Shown: positions 1 through 12,084, counted from the first letter of the stretch. The stretch is DNA of 37,216 nt from Euzebyales bacterium (GCA_035461305.1 DATHVN010000049.1:1-37216), one strand, 5' to 3'. Numbers and translations: made by a program. Notes: generated by a model from the letters alone, not told the origin.

Positions 1-32
1 GCCATCGCTCCCCGTCACCTCTCCTGAAGCAC

Positions 33-85
33 CGGACTGGCCTGATCGTATAGCGACCCGGCCAGTCCGTGCGCCGGAACGGCGC
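33..85 (-). terminator. Hairpin pair downstream of metK
   Basis: Read on the minus strand just after the metK stop there are two stem-loops. The first is a perfect 6-bp stem (71-76 with 80-85, GAA loop on the plus strand). The second is a perfect 10-bp stem, CGGACTGGCC at 33-42 with GGCCAGTCCG at 60-69, enclosing 17 nt. There is no U-tract, as is common in high-GC actinobacteria, so I infer a hairpin-type terminator. Further left, on the minus strand at positions 5-18, possible ATG/GTG starts follow AGGAGAGG and may begin the next gene, but too little is visible to call it. Confidence 0.55.
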
Positions 86-99
86 GGCGCCGGCGGTGA

Positions 100-1320
100 C
101 TAGGCGAGCGACGGCGAGGCGAGCCCGGCGGCGTCGGCCAGGGCCTCCGCCTTGTCGGTGCGCTCCCAGCTGAAGTCGCCGTCCTCGCGGCCGAAGTGGC
201 CGTAGGCAGCGGTCTTCTGGTAGATCGGCCGATGCAGGTCGAGCAGCTCGCGGAACGCGCCGGGGCGCAGGTCGAAGTGCTCGGACACCAGCTCGGCGAT
301 CGTGCCGCGGCCGACCTTCTCGGTGCCGAAGGTCTCGACCATCACCGAGACCGGGTGCGCGACGCCGATCGCGTAGGCGACCTGCAGCTCGACGCGGTCG
401 GCCAGTCCGGCTGCGACGATGTTCTTGGCGACCCAGCGCGTGGCGTACGCTGCGGAGCGGTCGACCTTGGTGGAGTCCTTGCCGCTGAACGCGCCGCCGC
501 CGTGCCGGGCCATGCCGCCGTAGGTGTCGACGATGATCTTGCGGCCCGTCAAGCCCGCGTCCGCGCTCGGTCCGCCGAGCACGAACTTGCCGCTGGGGTT
601 CACGATGATGTCGTCGACGTCCCACGGCGTGTCGTCGGGGATCGTCGGTGCGACGACGTGCTCGACGAGGTCCGCGGTCAGCAGCGGGTTGTCGTCGAGG
701 TCGGCGGCGTGCTGGGTGGAGATCAGCACCCTGGCGACCCGCACCGGCCGGCCACGCTCGTACTCCACGGTGACCTGCGTCTTGCCGTCGGCCCCCAGGT
801 AGGGCAGGGTGCCATCCTTGCGAACCGCCGCCAGCCGCTCGGCCAGGCGGTGCGCCAGCTGGATCGGCATCGGCATCAGCGCGTCGGTCTCGTGGCAGGC
901 GAAGCCGAACATCATCCCCTGGTCGCCCGCCCCGAGCACGTCGAGCGGGTCGCGCCCGCTGCCGTCGCGTGACTCGAAGGCGTTGTCGACGCCGCCGGCG
1001 ATGTCGGCCGACTGCTCGTCGATCGCGACGAACACCCCGCAGGTGTTGCCGTCGAACCCGGCCTGTGGACTGTCGTAACCGATGCCCTTCACGGTCTCGC
1101 GTGCGACGTCGGCGATGTCGACGTAGCTGTTGGTCGAGATCTCGCCCGCGACGACGACGAACCCGGTGCTGACCATCGTCTCGCAGGCCACCCGCGCACC
1201 GTCGGGGTCGGAGTCGGCGCGGAGCACGGCGTCGAGCACGGCGTCGGAGATCTGGTCGGCCACCTTGTCGGGGTGGCCCTCGGTCACGGACTCGGACGTG
1301 AAGAACCTCAGATCGGACAC
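100..1320 (-). CDS. metK: S-adenosylmethionine synthase
   Basis: MetK makes S-adenosylmethionine from ATP and methionine in the cytosol. The 406-aa product has the usual family length and hallmark motifs: GHPDK at residues 15-19, the [10 protein letters not shown] loop at 131-140, and the P-loop-like [19 protein letters not shown] at 275-293. The start is GTG with AAGGAG about 6 nt upstream. It lies 99 nt downstream of ahcY on the same strand, with a GC hairpin in the gap, so the two may be co-transcribed with modulation. Together with ahcY, add, the methyltransferase, the MetE-like gene and adoK it forms a nearly complete methyl cycle. Nothing looks abnormal in the protein. Confidence 0.98.
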   Translation of the reverse strand: MSDLRFFTSESVTEGHPDKVADQISDAVLDAVLRADSDPDGARVACETMVSTGFVVVAGEISTNSYVDIADVARETVKGIGYDSPQAGFDGNTCGVFVAIDEQSADIAGGVDNAFESRDGSGRDPLDVLGAGDQGMMFGFACHETDALMPMPIQLAHRLAERLAAVRKDGTLPYLGADGKTQVTVEYERGRPVRVARVLISTQHAADLDDNPLLTADLVEHVVAPTIPDDTPWDVDDIIVNPSGKFVLGGPSADAGLTGRKIIVDTYGGMARHGGGAFSGKDSTKVDRSAAYATRWVAKNIVAAGLADRVELQVAYAIGVAHPVSVMVETFGTEKVGRGTIAELVSEHFDLRPGAFRELLDLHRPIYQKTAAYGHFGREDGDFSWERTDKAEALADAAGLASPSLA

Positions 1321-1342
1321 TGCGTGCTCCTTGCGTCATGCA

Positions 1343-1365
1343 GCGCGCGCGGTCACGGCGCGCGC
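1343..1365 (-). terminator. GC hairpin between ahcY and metK
   Basis: A perfect 8-bp stem (1343-1350 with 1358-1365) encloses the 7-nt loop GGTCACG. The same sequence is also a direct repeat of GCGCGCGCGGTC (1343-1354 and 1358-1369). It sits between the ahcY stop and the metK Shine-Dalgarno on the minus strand. There is no U-tract, so it could be a partial terminator or an mRNA-stability element that sets the ahcY:metK ratio. Confidence 0.4.
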
Positions 1366-1419
1366 GGTCGGGCCACGTGCCGCGCGTCTTGACCGCGTGG
1401 GTCCGCGCGGCCTGGGGCG

Positions 1420-2877
<1,458 letters not shown>

Positions 2878-3061
2878 GACGGTGCCTTCCTGGATGTATG
2901 GGCGCGGATCAGCTGTCGTCGGGTCCGGCGTCAACGCCGCCTCGGCCCTCGGCGCGGTGATGGTCTGCTGTGGCGCCGGTCGCCCGTGATGTGCGTGATG
3001 CCACGGCACGCCGGCCTGTCGGCGCCCAAGCGTAGCGTCGCGTCGGCGGAGGCCAGCGGCG

Positions 3062-4129
3062 TCAGCGTGCACCGAGCGCAGCGAACCCGGGCTTTATCAC
3101 GTCGTCGATCAGCGTGAGCCGCGCGTCGAATGGCCAGAACGCGCTCTTCATCGCATTGACGGTCAGCCACCGCAGTTCGTCGATGCCCAGGCCGAACGTC
3201 TTGGAGACGGCGGCCAGCTCGGAGCTGAGGGTCACGTCGCTCATCAGGCGGTTGTCGGTGTTGACGGTCACGCGGAAGCGCAGGCGTCGCAGCAGGTCCA
3301 GCGGGTGCTCGGCCAGCGACGGCGCCGCTCGCGTGTGGACGTTCGAGGTCGGGCACATCTCGAGCGGGATTCGCCGGTCGCGGATGAACGCGGCGAGCTT
3401 GCCCAGTGTCGGCGGATCGGTCGTCGTGTCGATGTCGTCGACGATCCGCACGCCATGGCCGAGCCGCTCGGCACCGCAGAACTGAACGGCCTCCCAGATC
3501 GACCGCAGCCCGAACGACTCGCCGGCATGGATCGTGATGTGGGAGTTCGCGCGCTGGATCAGGTGGAACGCGTCGAGGTGTCGTGTGGGCGGATAGCCAG
3601 CCTCCGCCCCAGCGATGTCGAAGCCGACGACGCCATCGTCGCGCCAGCGCACGACCAGCTCTGCGATCGCCCGTGAGCGGGCCGCCGTGCGCATCGCCGT
3701 GACCAGGGTGCCGATCGTGATGTCACGATCGGCGCTGCCGTCGCGGAAGCCGGTCAGCACGGCGTCGACCACCCGGTCCAGCGACAGACCCATCGAGGTG
3801 TGCAGCTCCGGCGCGAATCGAACCTCGGCGTACACGACGCCATCGTCGGCGAGGTCCTCGGCGCACTCGGCGGCCACCCGATGCAGCGCCTCGGGAGTCT
3901 GCATGACCGCGACGGTGTGGGCGAACCCCTCCAGGTACGTCTCGAGGCTGCCCCGGTCTGCGCCGCGGGTGAACCACGACTGCAGCTCGTCGGGGTTCTT
4001 GGTCGGCAGGTTGCCGTAGCCGATGTCGCCGGCGAGGTCGATCACGGTCGCCGGGCGCAGGCCACCGTCGAGATGATCATGCAGCAGCACCTTCGGTGCC
4101 CTGCGGATCGTGTCGATGTCAACGGCCAT
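3062..4129 (-). CDS. add: Adenosine deaminase
   Basis: Add deaminates adenosine to inosine, here probably the adenosine released by AhcY, whose gene follows 184 nt downstream on the same strand. The start is ATG 4129 with GGGGAG 9 nt upstream; the product is 355 aa, normal for the family. Metal and catalytic motifs are visible: HDHLDGG near the N-terminus (HxH zinc ligands), HAGE, a PTSNVHT strand, and VTVNTDNR at the place of the catalytic aspartate, the spelling usual in actinobacterial Add. A cytosolic amidohydrolase-fold enzyme. The open frame continues far upstream over the divergent methyltransferase gene, but that part is a shadow. Confidence 0.96.
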   Translation of the reverse strand: MAVDIDTIRRAPKVLLHDHLDGGLRPATVIDLAGDIGYGNLPTKNPDELQSWFTRGADRGSLETYLEGFAHTVAVMQTPEALHRVAAECAEDLADDGVVYAEVRFAPELHTSMGLSLDRVVDAVLTGFRDGSADRDITIGTLVTAMRTAARSRAIAELVVRWRDDGVVGFDIAGAEAGYPPTRHLDAFHLIQRANSHITIHAGESFGLRSIWEAVQFCGAERLGHGVRIVDDIDTTTDPPTLGKLAAFIRDRRIPLEMCPTSNVHTRAAPSLAEHPLDLLRRLRFRVTVNTDNRLMSDVTLSSELAAVSKTFGLGIDELRWLTVNAMKSAFWPFDARLTLIDDVIKPGFAALGAR

Positions 4130-4169
4130 GCGCACCAACTCCCCGTGTGTAGCCGCGCTGCTGGGGGGC

Positions 4170-4175
4170 ATTATG
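4170..4175 (-). promoter_or_regulatory. Candidate -10 box for add
   Basis: On the minus strand the hexamer reads CATAAT, five of six matches to TATAAT, about 40 nt upstream of the add ATG. It would give a leader of roughly 34 nt. No convincing -35 is present; the upstream stretch is a short GAGTC tandem (4181-4198). Confidence 0.4.
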
Positions 4176-4318
4176 CCGTTCGAGTCGAGTCGAGTCGGGT
4201 CGGCCGTGGCCGGCCCGCGCTGGCGGCACGCGCCGTGCAGCCGTTCGATCCACGGCAGCGCCGACGCCCGCGGGTCGTCGGACTTCAGCCGAACTGCCCG
4301 TCGAGTACAGGGATGGAC

Positions 4319-5131
4319 ATGACTGGTCGGCCCAGGTACCGGCTGGCGTTCCCGCGGGAGCGCAGCGACGGGCTCGCACAGGACGAGGCGTACTTCCAGC
4401 TCGTCGAGGAGAGCGGCGACACCTGGATCCGCTTCCACGACTACGACGAGATCTATCGTCGTCCGGGCCTGTACGAGCAGCTGTTCTACGACCGCCTCAA
4501 GTGCTCGTCGCCCCGGAAGGTGGCCCAGATCCTGCAGTCCGCGGTCGCTCAGTCCGACATGCACGTCACCGAGTTGCGGGTGCTCGACCTGGGTGCCGGC
4601 AACGGGATCATGGGCGAGGAGCTCAAGAAGGAGGGCGTGTCGCGGCTGGTCGGCATCGACATCATCCCTGATGCCGAACAGGCGCTGTACCGCGACCGTC
4701 CGGGTGTGTACGACGCCTACCACACGGTGGACATCACCAACCTGAGCACCGAGCTGCGCTCCGACCTGCTGTCCTGGCGCTTCAACACGCTGGTGGTCGT
4801 CGCGGCGCTGGGCTTCGGTGACATCCCGGCCGCGGCCTTCGTCGAGGCGTTGAACCTCATCGACACACCCGGCTGGATCGCGTTCAACATCAAGGAGTCG
4901 TTCCTGGACCGCAGCGACACGACCGGGTTCTCCCAGACGCTGCGCGAGCTGATCTTCTCGGAGTACGTCGACGTCTACCACATGGAGCGCTACCGCCACC
5001 GCCTGTCGATCGACGGTGAGCCGCTGTTCTACTTTGCGATCGCGGGCCGCAAGAACGCTGACATCCCCGCTGACTTCTTGGAGCACATCGACGCCGTCGA
5101 GCTGGCCGCGGCGCCGCAGCGGCGCGATTGA
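4319..5131 (+). CDS. Class I SAM-dependent methyltransferase
   Basis: This 270-aa protein carries a Rossmann motif [17 protein letters not shown] near residues 87-102, followed by an acidic residue in GIDII about 20 residues later, the pattern of class I SAM methyltransferases. The substrate cannot be read from the sequence. The N-terminal 60 residues hold a [22 protein letters not shown] segment resembling small-molecule methyltransferases. I chose ATG 4319 because AGGG lies 6 nt upstream; the in-frame ATG at 4313 would abut the site. It is divergent from add and 66 nt upstream of the MetE-like gene, probably one transcript, placing a SAM consumer inside the methyl-cycle cluster. Confidence 0.85.
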   Translation: MTGRPRYRLAFPRERSDGLAQDEAYFQLVEESGDTWIRFHDYDEIYRRPGLYEQLFYDRLKCSSPRKVAQILQSAVAQSDMHVTELRVLDLGAGNGIMGEELKKEGVSRLVGIDIIPDAEQALYRDRPGVYDAYHTVDITNLSTELRSDLLSWRFNTLVVVAALGFGDIPAAAFVEALNLIDTPGWIAFNIKESFLDRSDTTGFSQTLRELIFSEYVDVYHMERYRHRLSIDGEPLFYFAIAGRKNADIPADFLEHIDAVELAAAPQRRD

Positions 5132-5197
5132 CCGCCCGCGGAGGGTGCCCTGATGTCGATCGCGCGAGGCCAGCATCACCATGTGAGGAGCTGAACC

Positions 5198-6340
5198 ATG
5201 CCAATCCCCACCGAGCCAGTCGGCTCACTCCCGCGTCCTTCACGCCTGCAGGAGGCCATCCGTAGGTACGACCTGGGTGAGATCTCCAAGGAGGAGCTGG
5301 AGCAGCTGCAGGACGAGGCCTGCCGCGACTCGATCGAGCGGATGGAGGCCACCGGGTCGCCCATCGTGTCCGACGGAGAGCAGCGCGCGTCCAGCTTCGC
5401 GACCTACCCGATCGTCGACACGCTGGCCGGGACCGGTCTGGCTGACAACCTGGCCCCGGACGGCCAGTACTTCGCAATCTTCGACGACGGCCACCACCGG
5501 CAGCTGCCGCGCCTGACCGCCGGACCGTTCCGTTACCAGACCTACGCCTCGGACTACCTCTCGAAGTCGTTGCCGATGGCGACGAAGCCCATGAAGCAGG
5601 CCGTGATCGCCCCGTCGATGCTGATGCTGCTCTATCCGTTGGACGACGAGGTCGGCGGCTACCCACGCGAGCAGTTCCTCGAGGACCTGTGCAACGAGAC
5701 CGAACGCGACATCCGGCAGGCCTTCGAGACCGGCGCGCAGCGCGTCTCGATCGACTTCACCGAGGGGCGGCTGGCGCAGAAGAACGATCCACGCAACCCG
5801 TGGACCGGACGCGGGATGCTGAGCGAGTTCATCGAGCTGAACAACCGGGTGCTCGACAGGTTCACGCCCGAGGAGCGGGTCAACATCGGCGTCCACACGT
5901 GCCCCGGTGGCGACATGGACTCGGTGCACAGCGCCGAGGTCGACTACGCCGAGCTGCTGCCCAGCATGTTCAAGATGAACGCCGGCTACTTCCTGATCCA
6001 GCTCGCCAGCGAGCGCGACAAGGAGTACGTGTACCGCCTGATCGGAGAGCACAGCCGAGAAGACGCCAACGGCGTCGCGCAGGTCGCGTTCATCGGCGTC
6101 ATCGACCCGCTCAACCCGAGGGTCGAGACCCCCGACCAGGTCCGCGACGACCTCGTGACGGCGGCCAACCACATCGACCGGGAGCGACTCGGGGCGACCG
6201 ACGACTGCGGCTTCTCGCCGTTCAGCATCGACGACAAGCCCAGGCACGGATCCCCCGACTTCGCCCGCGACGTCGCCTTCCAGAAGATCACCAACCGGGT
6301 CCGCGGCGCCGAGATGGCCTCCGAGCAGCTCGGCCTGTAA
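5198..6340 (+). CDS. MetE-like (cobalamin-independent) methionine synthase, C-terminal-domain form
   Basis: A 380-aa protein of the Meth_synt_2 (MetE C-terminal barrel) family, about half the length of full MetE and without the N-terminal barrel. Zinc ligands are recognisable: H233 and C235 in GVHTCPGGD and C337 in TDDCGFSPF. The glutamate ligand expected in an IEASR-like strand is not in its usual wording; the segment reads IQLASERD, so E272 may substitute. Short MetE forms (core MetE) are thought to methylate homocysteine or other thiols from non-folate donors such as methylated corrinoids. The true donor here is unknown. AGGAG lies 8 nt upstream of the ATG. Context with metK, ahcY and a methyltransferase supports a methionine-regeneration role. 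Confidence 0.85.
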   Translation: MPIPTEPVGSLPRPSRLQEAIRRYDLGEISKEELEQLQDEACRDSIERMEATGSPIVSDGEQRASSFATYPIVDTLAGTGLADNLAPDGQYFAIFDDGHHRQLPRLTAGPFRYQTYASDYLSKSLPMATKPMKQAVIAPSMLMLLYPLDDEVGGYPREQFLEDLCNETERDIRQAFETGAQRVSIDFTEGRLAQKNDPRNPWTGRGMLSEFIELNNRVLDRFTPEERVNIGVHTCPGGDMDSVHSAEVDYAELLPSMFKMNAGYFLIQLASERDKEYVYRLIGEHSREDANGVAQVAFIGVIDPLNPRVETPDQVRDDLVTAANHIDRERLGATDDCGFSPFSIDDKPRHGSPDFARDVAFQKITNRVRGAEMASEQLGL

Positions 6341-6355
6341 CCCGGCGGCACACAC

Positions 6356-6386
6356 GACGACGTCGCCGTGGACCGGCGGCGTCGTC
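6356..6386. terminator. Bidirectional terminator hairpin
   Basis: Between the convergent MetE-like and adoK genes lies a long stem: GACGACG (6356-6362), one T-G pair, then CGCCG (6364-6368), a TGGAC loop, and the complementary arm to 6386. That is 13 consecutive pairs with a 5-nt loop. It occupies nearly the whole 48-nt gap. Confidence 0.7.
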
Positions 6387-6388
6387 CG

Positions 6389-7375
6389 TCAGGCCGGCAG
6401 GTGGTCGACGATCTCGTCGGCAGCCTCGTCGTCATAGGCCGCAACCAGCCGCTCGTGCGCCGTCCCGACGTCGACGGTGTACGCCTGTGGCCCGACGCTC
6501 TCGAGCGCCATCACCCCGAGCAGCGAACCGACCTGGGCGCTGCGCTCGAGGCTCATGCCCCAGGCGAGACCCGACAGGAAGCCCGCCCGGAAGCCGTCGC
6601 CCGCACCGGTCGGCTCGAGGTCCACGTCGTCGCGTACGGTGACGGCGCCGACCTCGATCCGGTCCCGGCCGACCTGCTCGATGTGGCAGCCCTTCGGGCC
6701 GTGGGTGGTGACGCAGATGGCGACGCGGTCGAGCAGCGCGTCGCCGGTCCAGCCTGTCTTGCGCTCGATCAGCGAGCGCTCGTAGTCGTTGGCGATCAGG
6801 TAGGCGGCACCGTCGATCAGCGGCCTGAGTGCGTCCCCGTCGAGCCGGGCGATCTGTTGACTGGGGTCGGCGAGCACATCGATGCCCAGCTGGGTGGCCT
6901 CGCGGGTGTGATTCTCCATGGCGACCGGGTCGTTGGGTGAGACGACCACCAGATCGAGGCCGTCGACGCGCTCGACGACCGGTGCCAGCGCGATCTCGCG
7001 GGCCTCCTCCATCGCGCCCGGGTAGAACGACGCGATCTGGCTCTCGGCCTGATCGTTGGTGCACAGGAACCGGCCGGTGTACAGGTCCGCCGACACCCGC
7101 ACCGACTCCAGATCGACGTTGTGGTCGCGGAGCCACTGCTCGTGCTCTGCCGGGAAGTCATGCCCGACTGCGCCGACCAGGATCGGGCGGTGGCCCAGCA
7201 GCCCCATGCCGAAGGCGATGTTGGCCGCGACCCCGCCGATGCGTACCTCGAGCGAGTCCACCAGGAAGCTCAGCGAGAGCCGTTCGAGCTGGCTCTCCAC
7301 GAGTTGCTCGTGGAAGCGGCCGGGGAACGTCATCAGATAATCGTTCGCGATCGATCCAGTGCACGCGATGCGCAT
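6389..7375 (-). CDS. adoK: Adenosine kinase, PfkB (ribokinase) family
   Basis: Phosphorylates adenosine to AMP, a second outlet for AhcY-derived adenosine besides Add. The 328-aa product has the PfkB N-terminal GGVAANIAFGMGLLG (47-61) and the C-terminal PTGAGDGFRAGF (255-266), with D260 as the likely catalytic base. From memory, the whole protein resembles Mycobacterium tuberculosis Rv2202c (AdoK), including the opening TGSIANDYLMTFPGRF, the FYPGAMEEAR stretch and DPSQQIARL; this type is ribokinase-like rather than like eukaryotic adenosine kinase. The start is ATG 7375 with AGGTGG 9 nt upstream. The frame extends upstream, but that part overlaps the HAD gene out of phase and is not real. Confidence 0.93.
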   Translation of the reverse strand: MRIACTGSIANDYLMTFPGRFHEQLVESQLERLSLSFLVDSLEVRIGGVAANIAFGMGLLGHRPILVGAVGHDFPAEHEQWLRDHNVDLESVRVSADLYTGRFLCTNDQAESQIASFYPGAMEEAREIALAPVVERVDGLDLVVVSPNDPVAMENHTREATQLGIDVLADPSQQIARLDGDALRPLIDGAAYLIANDYERSLIERKTGWTGDALLDRVAICVTTHGPKGCHIEQVGRDRIEVGAVTVRDDVDLEPTGAGDGFRAGFLSGLAWGMSLERSAQVGSLLGVMALESVGPQAYTVDVGTAHERLVAAYDDEAADEIVDHLPA

Positions 7376-7488
7376 CGGCGGCCGCCACCTGCTCGGGGTC
7401 TGCAAACCACGTGAATGTAGTGCTTGTGACGCGTGGTCGACATCAGCCTGTCCATGCCGTGAACGGACCATGCGCCGCGCCCCGCCGC

Positions 7489-8199
7489 TCAGTGCGCGAG
7501 CAGGTCCGGCAATTCCCGGATGTCGCTCAGCTCTGCGTAGGGGCGGCCGTCGTGCTCGTGGTCGGCGACCTGCTCGTACTCCCAGGTCAACTGGTAGGGG
7601 ATGTGCACCGCGTGGGCGCCGATGTCGAGCACCGGCAGCACGTCGGAGCGCAGCGAGTTGCCGACCATCACGAACGACGCCGGATCGACGCCGGCGCGTG
7701 CGAGCACCCGGCGGTAGCTGGCAGGGTCTTTCTCGGTCACGATCTCGACGATGTCGAAGTGCTCCGCGAGGCCCGACCGGGCGACCTTGGACTCCTGGTG
7801 GAAGAAGTCGCCCTTCGTGATGAGTGCCAGGCGATAGTTGGTGGCGAGGTGCGCGACCGTGTCGGCGACGCCGTCGAGCAGGTCCACGGGATGGCGCAGC
7901 ATCTCCTTGGCCCAGTCGACGATGCGGGCGACGTCGTGTGCGGCGATCCTGCCGTCGGTGACGGTGATCGCCGTCTCGATGAGGGACAGGGCGAAGCCCT
8001 TCACCCCGTAGCCGAACAACTCGAGGTTGCGCCGCTCCGTCGTCAGCAGCCGCTCGTCGATGCCCGCATCGGGGGCGTAGCGCTCCACCATCACGCGGAA
8101 GCGCTCGTGTGTCGTCGCGAAGATCGACTCGTTGTGCCACAACGTGTCGTCGCCGTCGAGTCCGACGACGGTCACGGAGGGGTCGGCCGGGCGCATCAT
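7489..8199 (-). CDS. HAD-superfamily hydrolase (subclass IA, YjjG-like)
   Basis: A 236-aa haloacid-dehalogenase-fold hydrolase. Motif I is GLDGDDTLW (D15 and D17), motif II/III contains ITKGD, and motif IV is MVGNSLRSDVLP. A helical cap follows motif I, as in subclass IA phosphatases. A nucleotide or sugar phosphate is a plausible substrate, but the sequence does not say which. The start is an ATGATG pair (8199 or 8196). A TAGGGT hexamer lies only 5 nt upstream, so the mRNA may be leaderless. It precedes adoK by 113 nt on the same strand and is divergent from tig. Confidence 0.85.
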   Translation of the reverse strand: MMRPADPSVTVVGLDGDDTLWHNESIFATTHERFRVMVERYAPDAGIDERLLTTERRNLELFGYGVKGFALSLIETAITVTDGRIAAHDVARIVDWAKEMLRHPVDLLDGVADTVAHLATNYRLALITKGDFFHQESKVARSGLAEHFDIVEIVTEKDPASYRRVLARAGVDPASFVMVGNSLRSDVLPVLDIGAHAVHIPYQLTWEYEQVADHEHDGRPYAELSDIRELPDLLAH

Positions 8200-8204
8200 C
8201 CGCA

Positions 8205-8210
8205 ACCCTA
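8205..8210 (-). promoter_or_regulatory. Candidate -10 (TAGGGT) for the HAD gene
   Basis: The hexamer TAGGGT on the minus strand ends 5 nt before the ATGATG start. Transcription would begin at or within the start codons, giving a leaderless mRNA. No -35 is recognisable. Confidence 0.3.
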
Positions 8211-8327
8211 CGCCGGGACGCTCCCGCCGCCACCTGTCGCCGATGTTGGTGAAGGCAGCGACACGCGGTGGTGGTCCAGAGCGCTCGACCACGCCCGTGG
8301 GCGAGGGCACGCCGTCGCGGGGCGGGC

Positions 8328-8333
8328 TACGAT
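8328..8333 (+). promoter_or_regulatory. Candidate -10 (TACGAT) for tig
   Basis: TACGAT lies about 100 nt upstream of the trigger-factor start in the divergent region between the HAD gene and tig. The -35 position is poor. The same hexamer occurs upstream of clpX. Confidence 0.35.
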
Positions 8334-8432
8334 GCGCGGACCGCATGCAGCGCGGATCGTGGTCGCACGGACCAACCAGAGGACCGGATCCGCCGACAGT
8401 TGTTCTCCACCCCTGCTGAAAGGCCACTTCCA

Positions 8433-9815
8433 GTGGACACGCGCGTCGAACGTGTCGACGACACCACCGTCAAGCTCGCCGTCACCGTCGAGGGCCCCCG
8501 CGTCAAGGAGGCGCTCGACGAGGCGGCCCGCCACCTCGCCGACGAGGTCAAGATCCCCGGCTTCCGCAAGGGCCGCGTGCCGCGCAAGGTCCTCGAGAGC
8601 CGGCTGGGCAGGGGCGCGGTGATCCAGCACGCCGTCCAGGACTCCCTGCCGCAGTTCTACGCGGAGGCGGTGCGTGAGTCCGAGGTCGAGCCGGTCGGCC
8701 AGCCCGAGTACGAGCTCGACACCTTCGAGGAGGGCAAGGACGCGGCGTTCACCGCCACCGTCGAGGTGCGCCCCGACTTCGATCCGCCCGCGGTGGAGGG
8801 TGTGCGGGTGTCCCATCCCGCGTGGGAGGTCACCGACGCGGACGTCACCGCCGAGCTCGACCAGCTCCGCGAGCGCTTCGCCGAGGCCGAGACGGTCGAC
8901 CGGCCGCTTCAGATCGGCGACCTGGCCGTTCTGTCCGTCAGCGCGACCTACCGGGGGGAGCCGGTCGAGGACGCCCGCATGGACGACCAGCTGTATCGGG
9001 TCAACGACCCGGAGCAGACAGGCCAGGCGCTTGACCGCGAGCTGCTCGGCAAGACACCCGGCAACATCGTGAAGTTCACCGACACCTTCGACGACCACGA
9101 GCGGGAGCTCGACTTCACCGTGATCGTCAAGGACGTCAAGGCGCTCAGGCTGCCCGACGCCGACGACGACTTCGCCATCACCGCCAGCGAGTTCGACACG
9201 ATCGACGAGCTGCGGGCCAGCATGCGCTCGCAGCTCGCCGAGCAGAACCTGCGGCGCGCGCGCGAGTCATTGCGCGGTCGTGTGGTGGAGGCGGTCAGCG
9301 AGCTGGTCGACGTGCCGCTGCCCCGTGCCCTCGTCGAGCAGGAGGCGCAGTTCCAGCTCGCGCGCCTGGCGCGCGACGCGGAGCAGCACGAGATCCCGTT
9401 CGATCAGTACCTGCAGGCCGCCGGGACCACCTTCGAGGAGCTTCAGGAGCAGCTGCGCGACAACGCTCGGCGGACCGTGCGCGCCCAGCTCGTCGTCGAC
9501 CGGATCGGCCGTGACGCCGGTGTCGAGGTGACCAACGACGACCTGACCCGGCAGCTGCTCGAGGAGGCCCAGCGGCTGCAGATGCCTCCGGACCAGCTCG
9601 CCGAGTTCATGAGCGAGCCTGAGCGTCTGGGAGTGCTCTTCTCCGACGCGTTCCGTCGCAAGACGATCGATCACATCATCGAGCGCGTGGAGATCACCGA
9701 CGGCCCACCACCGGAGGTCGACGAGGTGGTCGACGGCGACGTCGAGGACGGGCCCGAGGGCGACGACGAGGCCGCCGGAGACGGAGACGCGACGGCCGAT
9801 GGGACCGACGGATAG
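8433..9815 (+). CDS. tig: Trigger factor (ribosome-associated chaperone, PPIase)
   Basis: Trigger factor binds the ribosome exit tunnel and shields nascent chains. The N-terminal ribosome-binding signature GFRKGRVPRKVLESRLG is present, then a divergent FKBP-like PPIase segment around residues 150-240, then the helical chaperone arms. The last 30 residues are strongly acidic (Asp/Glu/Gly), common in actinobacterial trigger factors. The start is GTG 8433, with AAAGG 9 nt upstream, giving 460 aa. It is followed by clpP and clpX, the conserved tig-clpP-clpX order linking folding and degradation. Confidence 0.97.
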   Translation: MDTRVERVDDTTVKLAVTVEGPRVKEALDEAARHLADEVKIPGFRKGRVPRKVLESRLGRGAVIQHAVQDSLPQFYAEAVRESEVEPVGQPEYELDTFEEGKDAAFTATVEVRPDFDPPAVEGVRVSHPAWEVTDADVTAELDQLRERFAEAETVDRPLQIGDLAVLSVSATYRGEPVEDARMDDQLYRVNDPEQTGQALDRELLGKTPGNIVKFTDTFDDHERELDFTVIVKDVKALRLPDADDDFAITASEFDTIDELRASMRSQLAEQNLRRARESLRGRVVEAVSELVDVPLPRALVEQEAQFQLARLARDAEQHEIPFDQYLQAAGTTFEELQEQLRDNARRTVRAQLVVDRIGRDAGVEVTNDDLTRQLLEEAQRLQMPPDQLAEFMSEPERLGVLFSDAFRRKTIDHIIERVEITDGPPPEVDEVVDGDVEDGPEGDDEAAGDGDATADGTDG

Positions 9816-9849
9816 CCGGTGGCGTCCGACCAGGCCTGACGGGTGCGAT

Positions 9850-9869
9850 CCGCCCGCCCCACCGGGCGG
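9850..9869 (+). terminator. Hairpin between tig and clpP
   Basis: A perfect 7-bp stem, CCGCCCG (9850-9856) with CGGGCGG (9863-9869), has the 6-nt loop CCCCAC. No U-tract follows. It probably attenuates read-through from tig. A TAAGGT hexamer at 9879-9884 could be the -10 of a clpP promoter. Confidence 0.45.
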
Positions 9870-9923
9870 CGACGGCGCTAAGGTGTCGACAACCGCGCAC
9901 GTGGACGACCAAGGAGCACACCA

Positions 9924-10556
9924 ATGTCCACCTCGTCGCCGATGAACTACCTCGTGCCCATGGTCATCGAGCAGACCAACCGTGGCGAGCGGTCGTTCGA
10001 CCTGTACTCGCGGCTGCTTAAGGACCGCATCATCTTCCTGGGGACGCCGATCACCGACGAGATCTCGAACGTGATCATGGCGCAGTTGATCCACCTCGAG
10101 GGTGAGGACCCCGGCAAGGACATCAACCTCTACATCAACTCGCCGGGTGGGTCGGTGACGAGCGCGCTGGCGATCTACGACACGATCGAGTTCATCAAGC
10201 CCGACGTGACGACGATCTGCATGGGGCAGGCCGCCTCGGCGGCCGCGATCCTGCTGGCGGCCGGCACCAAGGGCAAGCGGTTCGCGCTTCCCCACGCGCG
10301 CATCCTCATCCACCAGCCCCACGGCGGTGCGGAGGGGCAGTCGTCGGACATCGAGATCCAGGCGCGCGAGATCCAGCGGATCCGCGAACTGCTCGACCAG
10401 ATCCTCTCGGAGAAGACGGGTCAACCGCTCGGGAAGATCACGGAGGACACCGACCGCGACTTCATCATGACGGCCGAGGAGGCTGTCGAGTACGGGATCA
10501 TCGACCAGGTACTCCAGTCGCGCCGCCTCCAGGAAGTCCAGCTCGCCGCCAGCTAA
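9924..10556 (+). CDS. clpP: ATP-dependent Clp protease, proteolytic subunit
   Basis: ClpP is the serine peptidase that forms the degradation chamber for ClpX. The 210-aa protein has the full triad: S105 in [11 protein letters not shown]130 in ILIHQP and D179 in EDTDRD, with the same S-to-H (25) and H-to-D (49) spacing as E. coli ClpP. AAGGAG precedes the ATG. Many actinobacteria carry two adjacent clpP genes; only one is seen here, so a second would have to be elsewhere. Confidence 0.98.
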   Translation: MSTSSPMNYLVPMVIEQTNRGERSFDLYSRLLKDRIIFLGTPITDEISNVIMAQLIHLEGEDPGKDINLYINSPGGSVTSALAIYDTIEFIKPDVTTICMGQAASAAAILLAAGTKGKRFALPHARILIHQPHGGAEGQSSDIEIQAREIQRIRELLDQILSEKTGQPLGKITEDTDRDFIMTAEEAVEYGIIDQVLQSRRLQEVQLAAS

Positions 10557-10626
10557 GGTACGTGCTCGCCGTGCTGGCCGGTCGGGCCGTGGAGCGCGGC
10601 GACGTCAGTGCGCATCACGAGCCGAC

Positions 10627-10664
10627 GGGTCCCGGGCACCTTTCCCAGGACCCTTCGTGCCCGG
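10627..10664 (+). promoter_or_regulatory. Two interlocked inverted repeats between clpP and clpX
   Basis: Stem A pairs GGGTCC (10627-10632) with GGACCC (10648-10653), with a further GGG/CCC inside. Stem B pairs CCGGGCAC (10632-10639) with GTGCCCGG (10657-10664). The two overlap and are mutually exclusive as RNA. Stem B ends exactly at the candidate clpX -10. It could be a terminator for clpP, an attenuator, or an operator. Confidence 0.4.
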
Positions 10665-10670
10665 TACGAT
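10665..10670 (+). promoter_or_regulatory. Candidate -10 (TACGAT) for clpX
   Basis: TACGAT directly follows the right arm of the inverted repeat at 10632-10664 and lies 65 nt before the clpX ATG. TTTCCC at 10641-10646 is the best -35 and is weak. Confidence 0.35.
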
Positions 10671-10735
10671 GAGACCCTCGCCGATGGGCGTAGGGTGACC
10701 GAGTCGATCAGCGGCAAAGGGAGCGAGCCAGCGAC

Positions 10736-12001
<1,266 letters not shown>

Positions 12002-12084
12002 CTCGAGCGTCGCGTCACCCGCCACCCGCCGCGGGGCCTATCCTTGGGCGCGCGTCCGCGTCGTGCCGAGCGCCGGCGACGGCG

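Noticed and set aside
1-18. Start of a further minus-strand gene at the left edge
   Set aside because: ATG at 5 or GTG at 18 follow AGGAGAGG, but only a few codons are visible; priA often follows metK, which is not enough to call it.
2878-3061. Possible SAH riboswitch upstream of ahcY
   Set aside because: The conserved SAH-riboswitch core (GAGGAGCGCTGC-like and its partner CCAGGCTCG) is not present on the minus strand; only a weak TTGACG -35-like hexamer without a matching -10 was seen.
4181-4198. GAGTC short tandem repeat between add and the methyltransferase
   Set aside because: Only about three imperfect units; too short to call a functional repeat.
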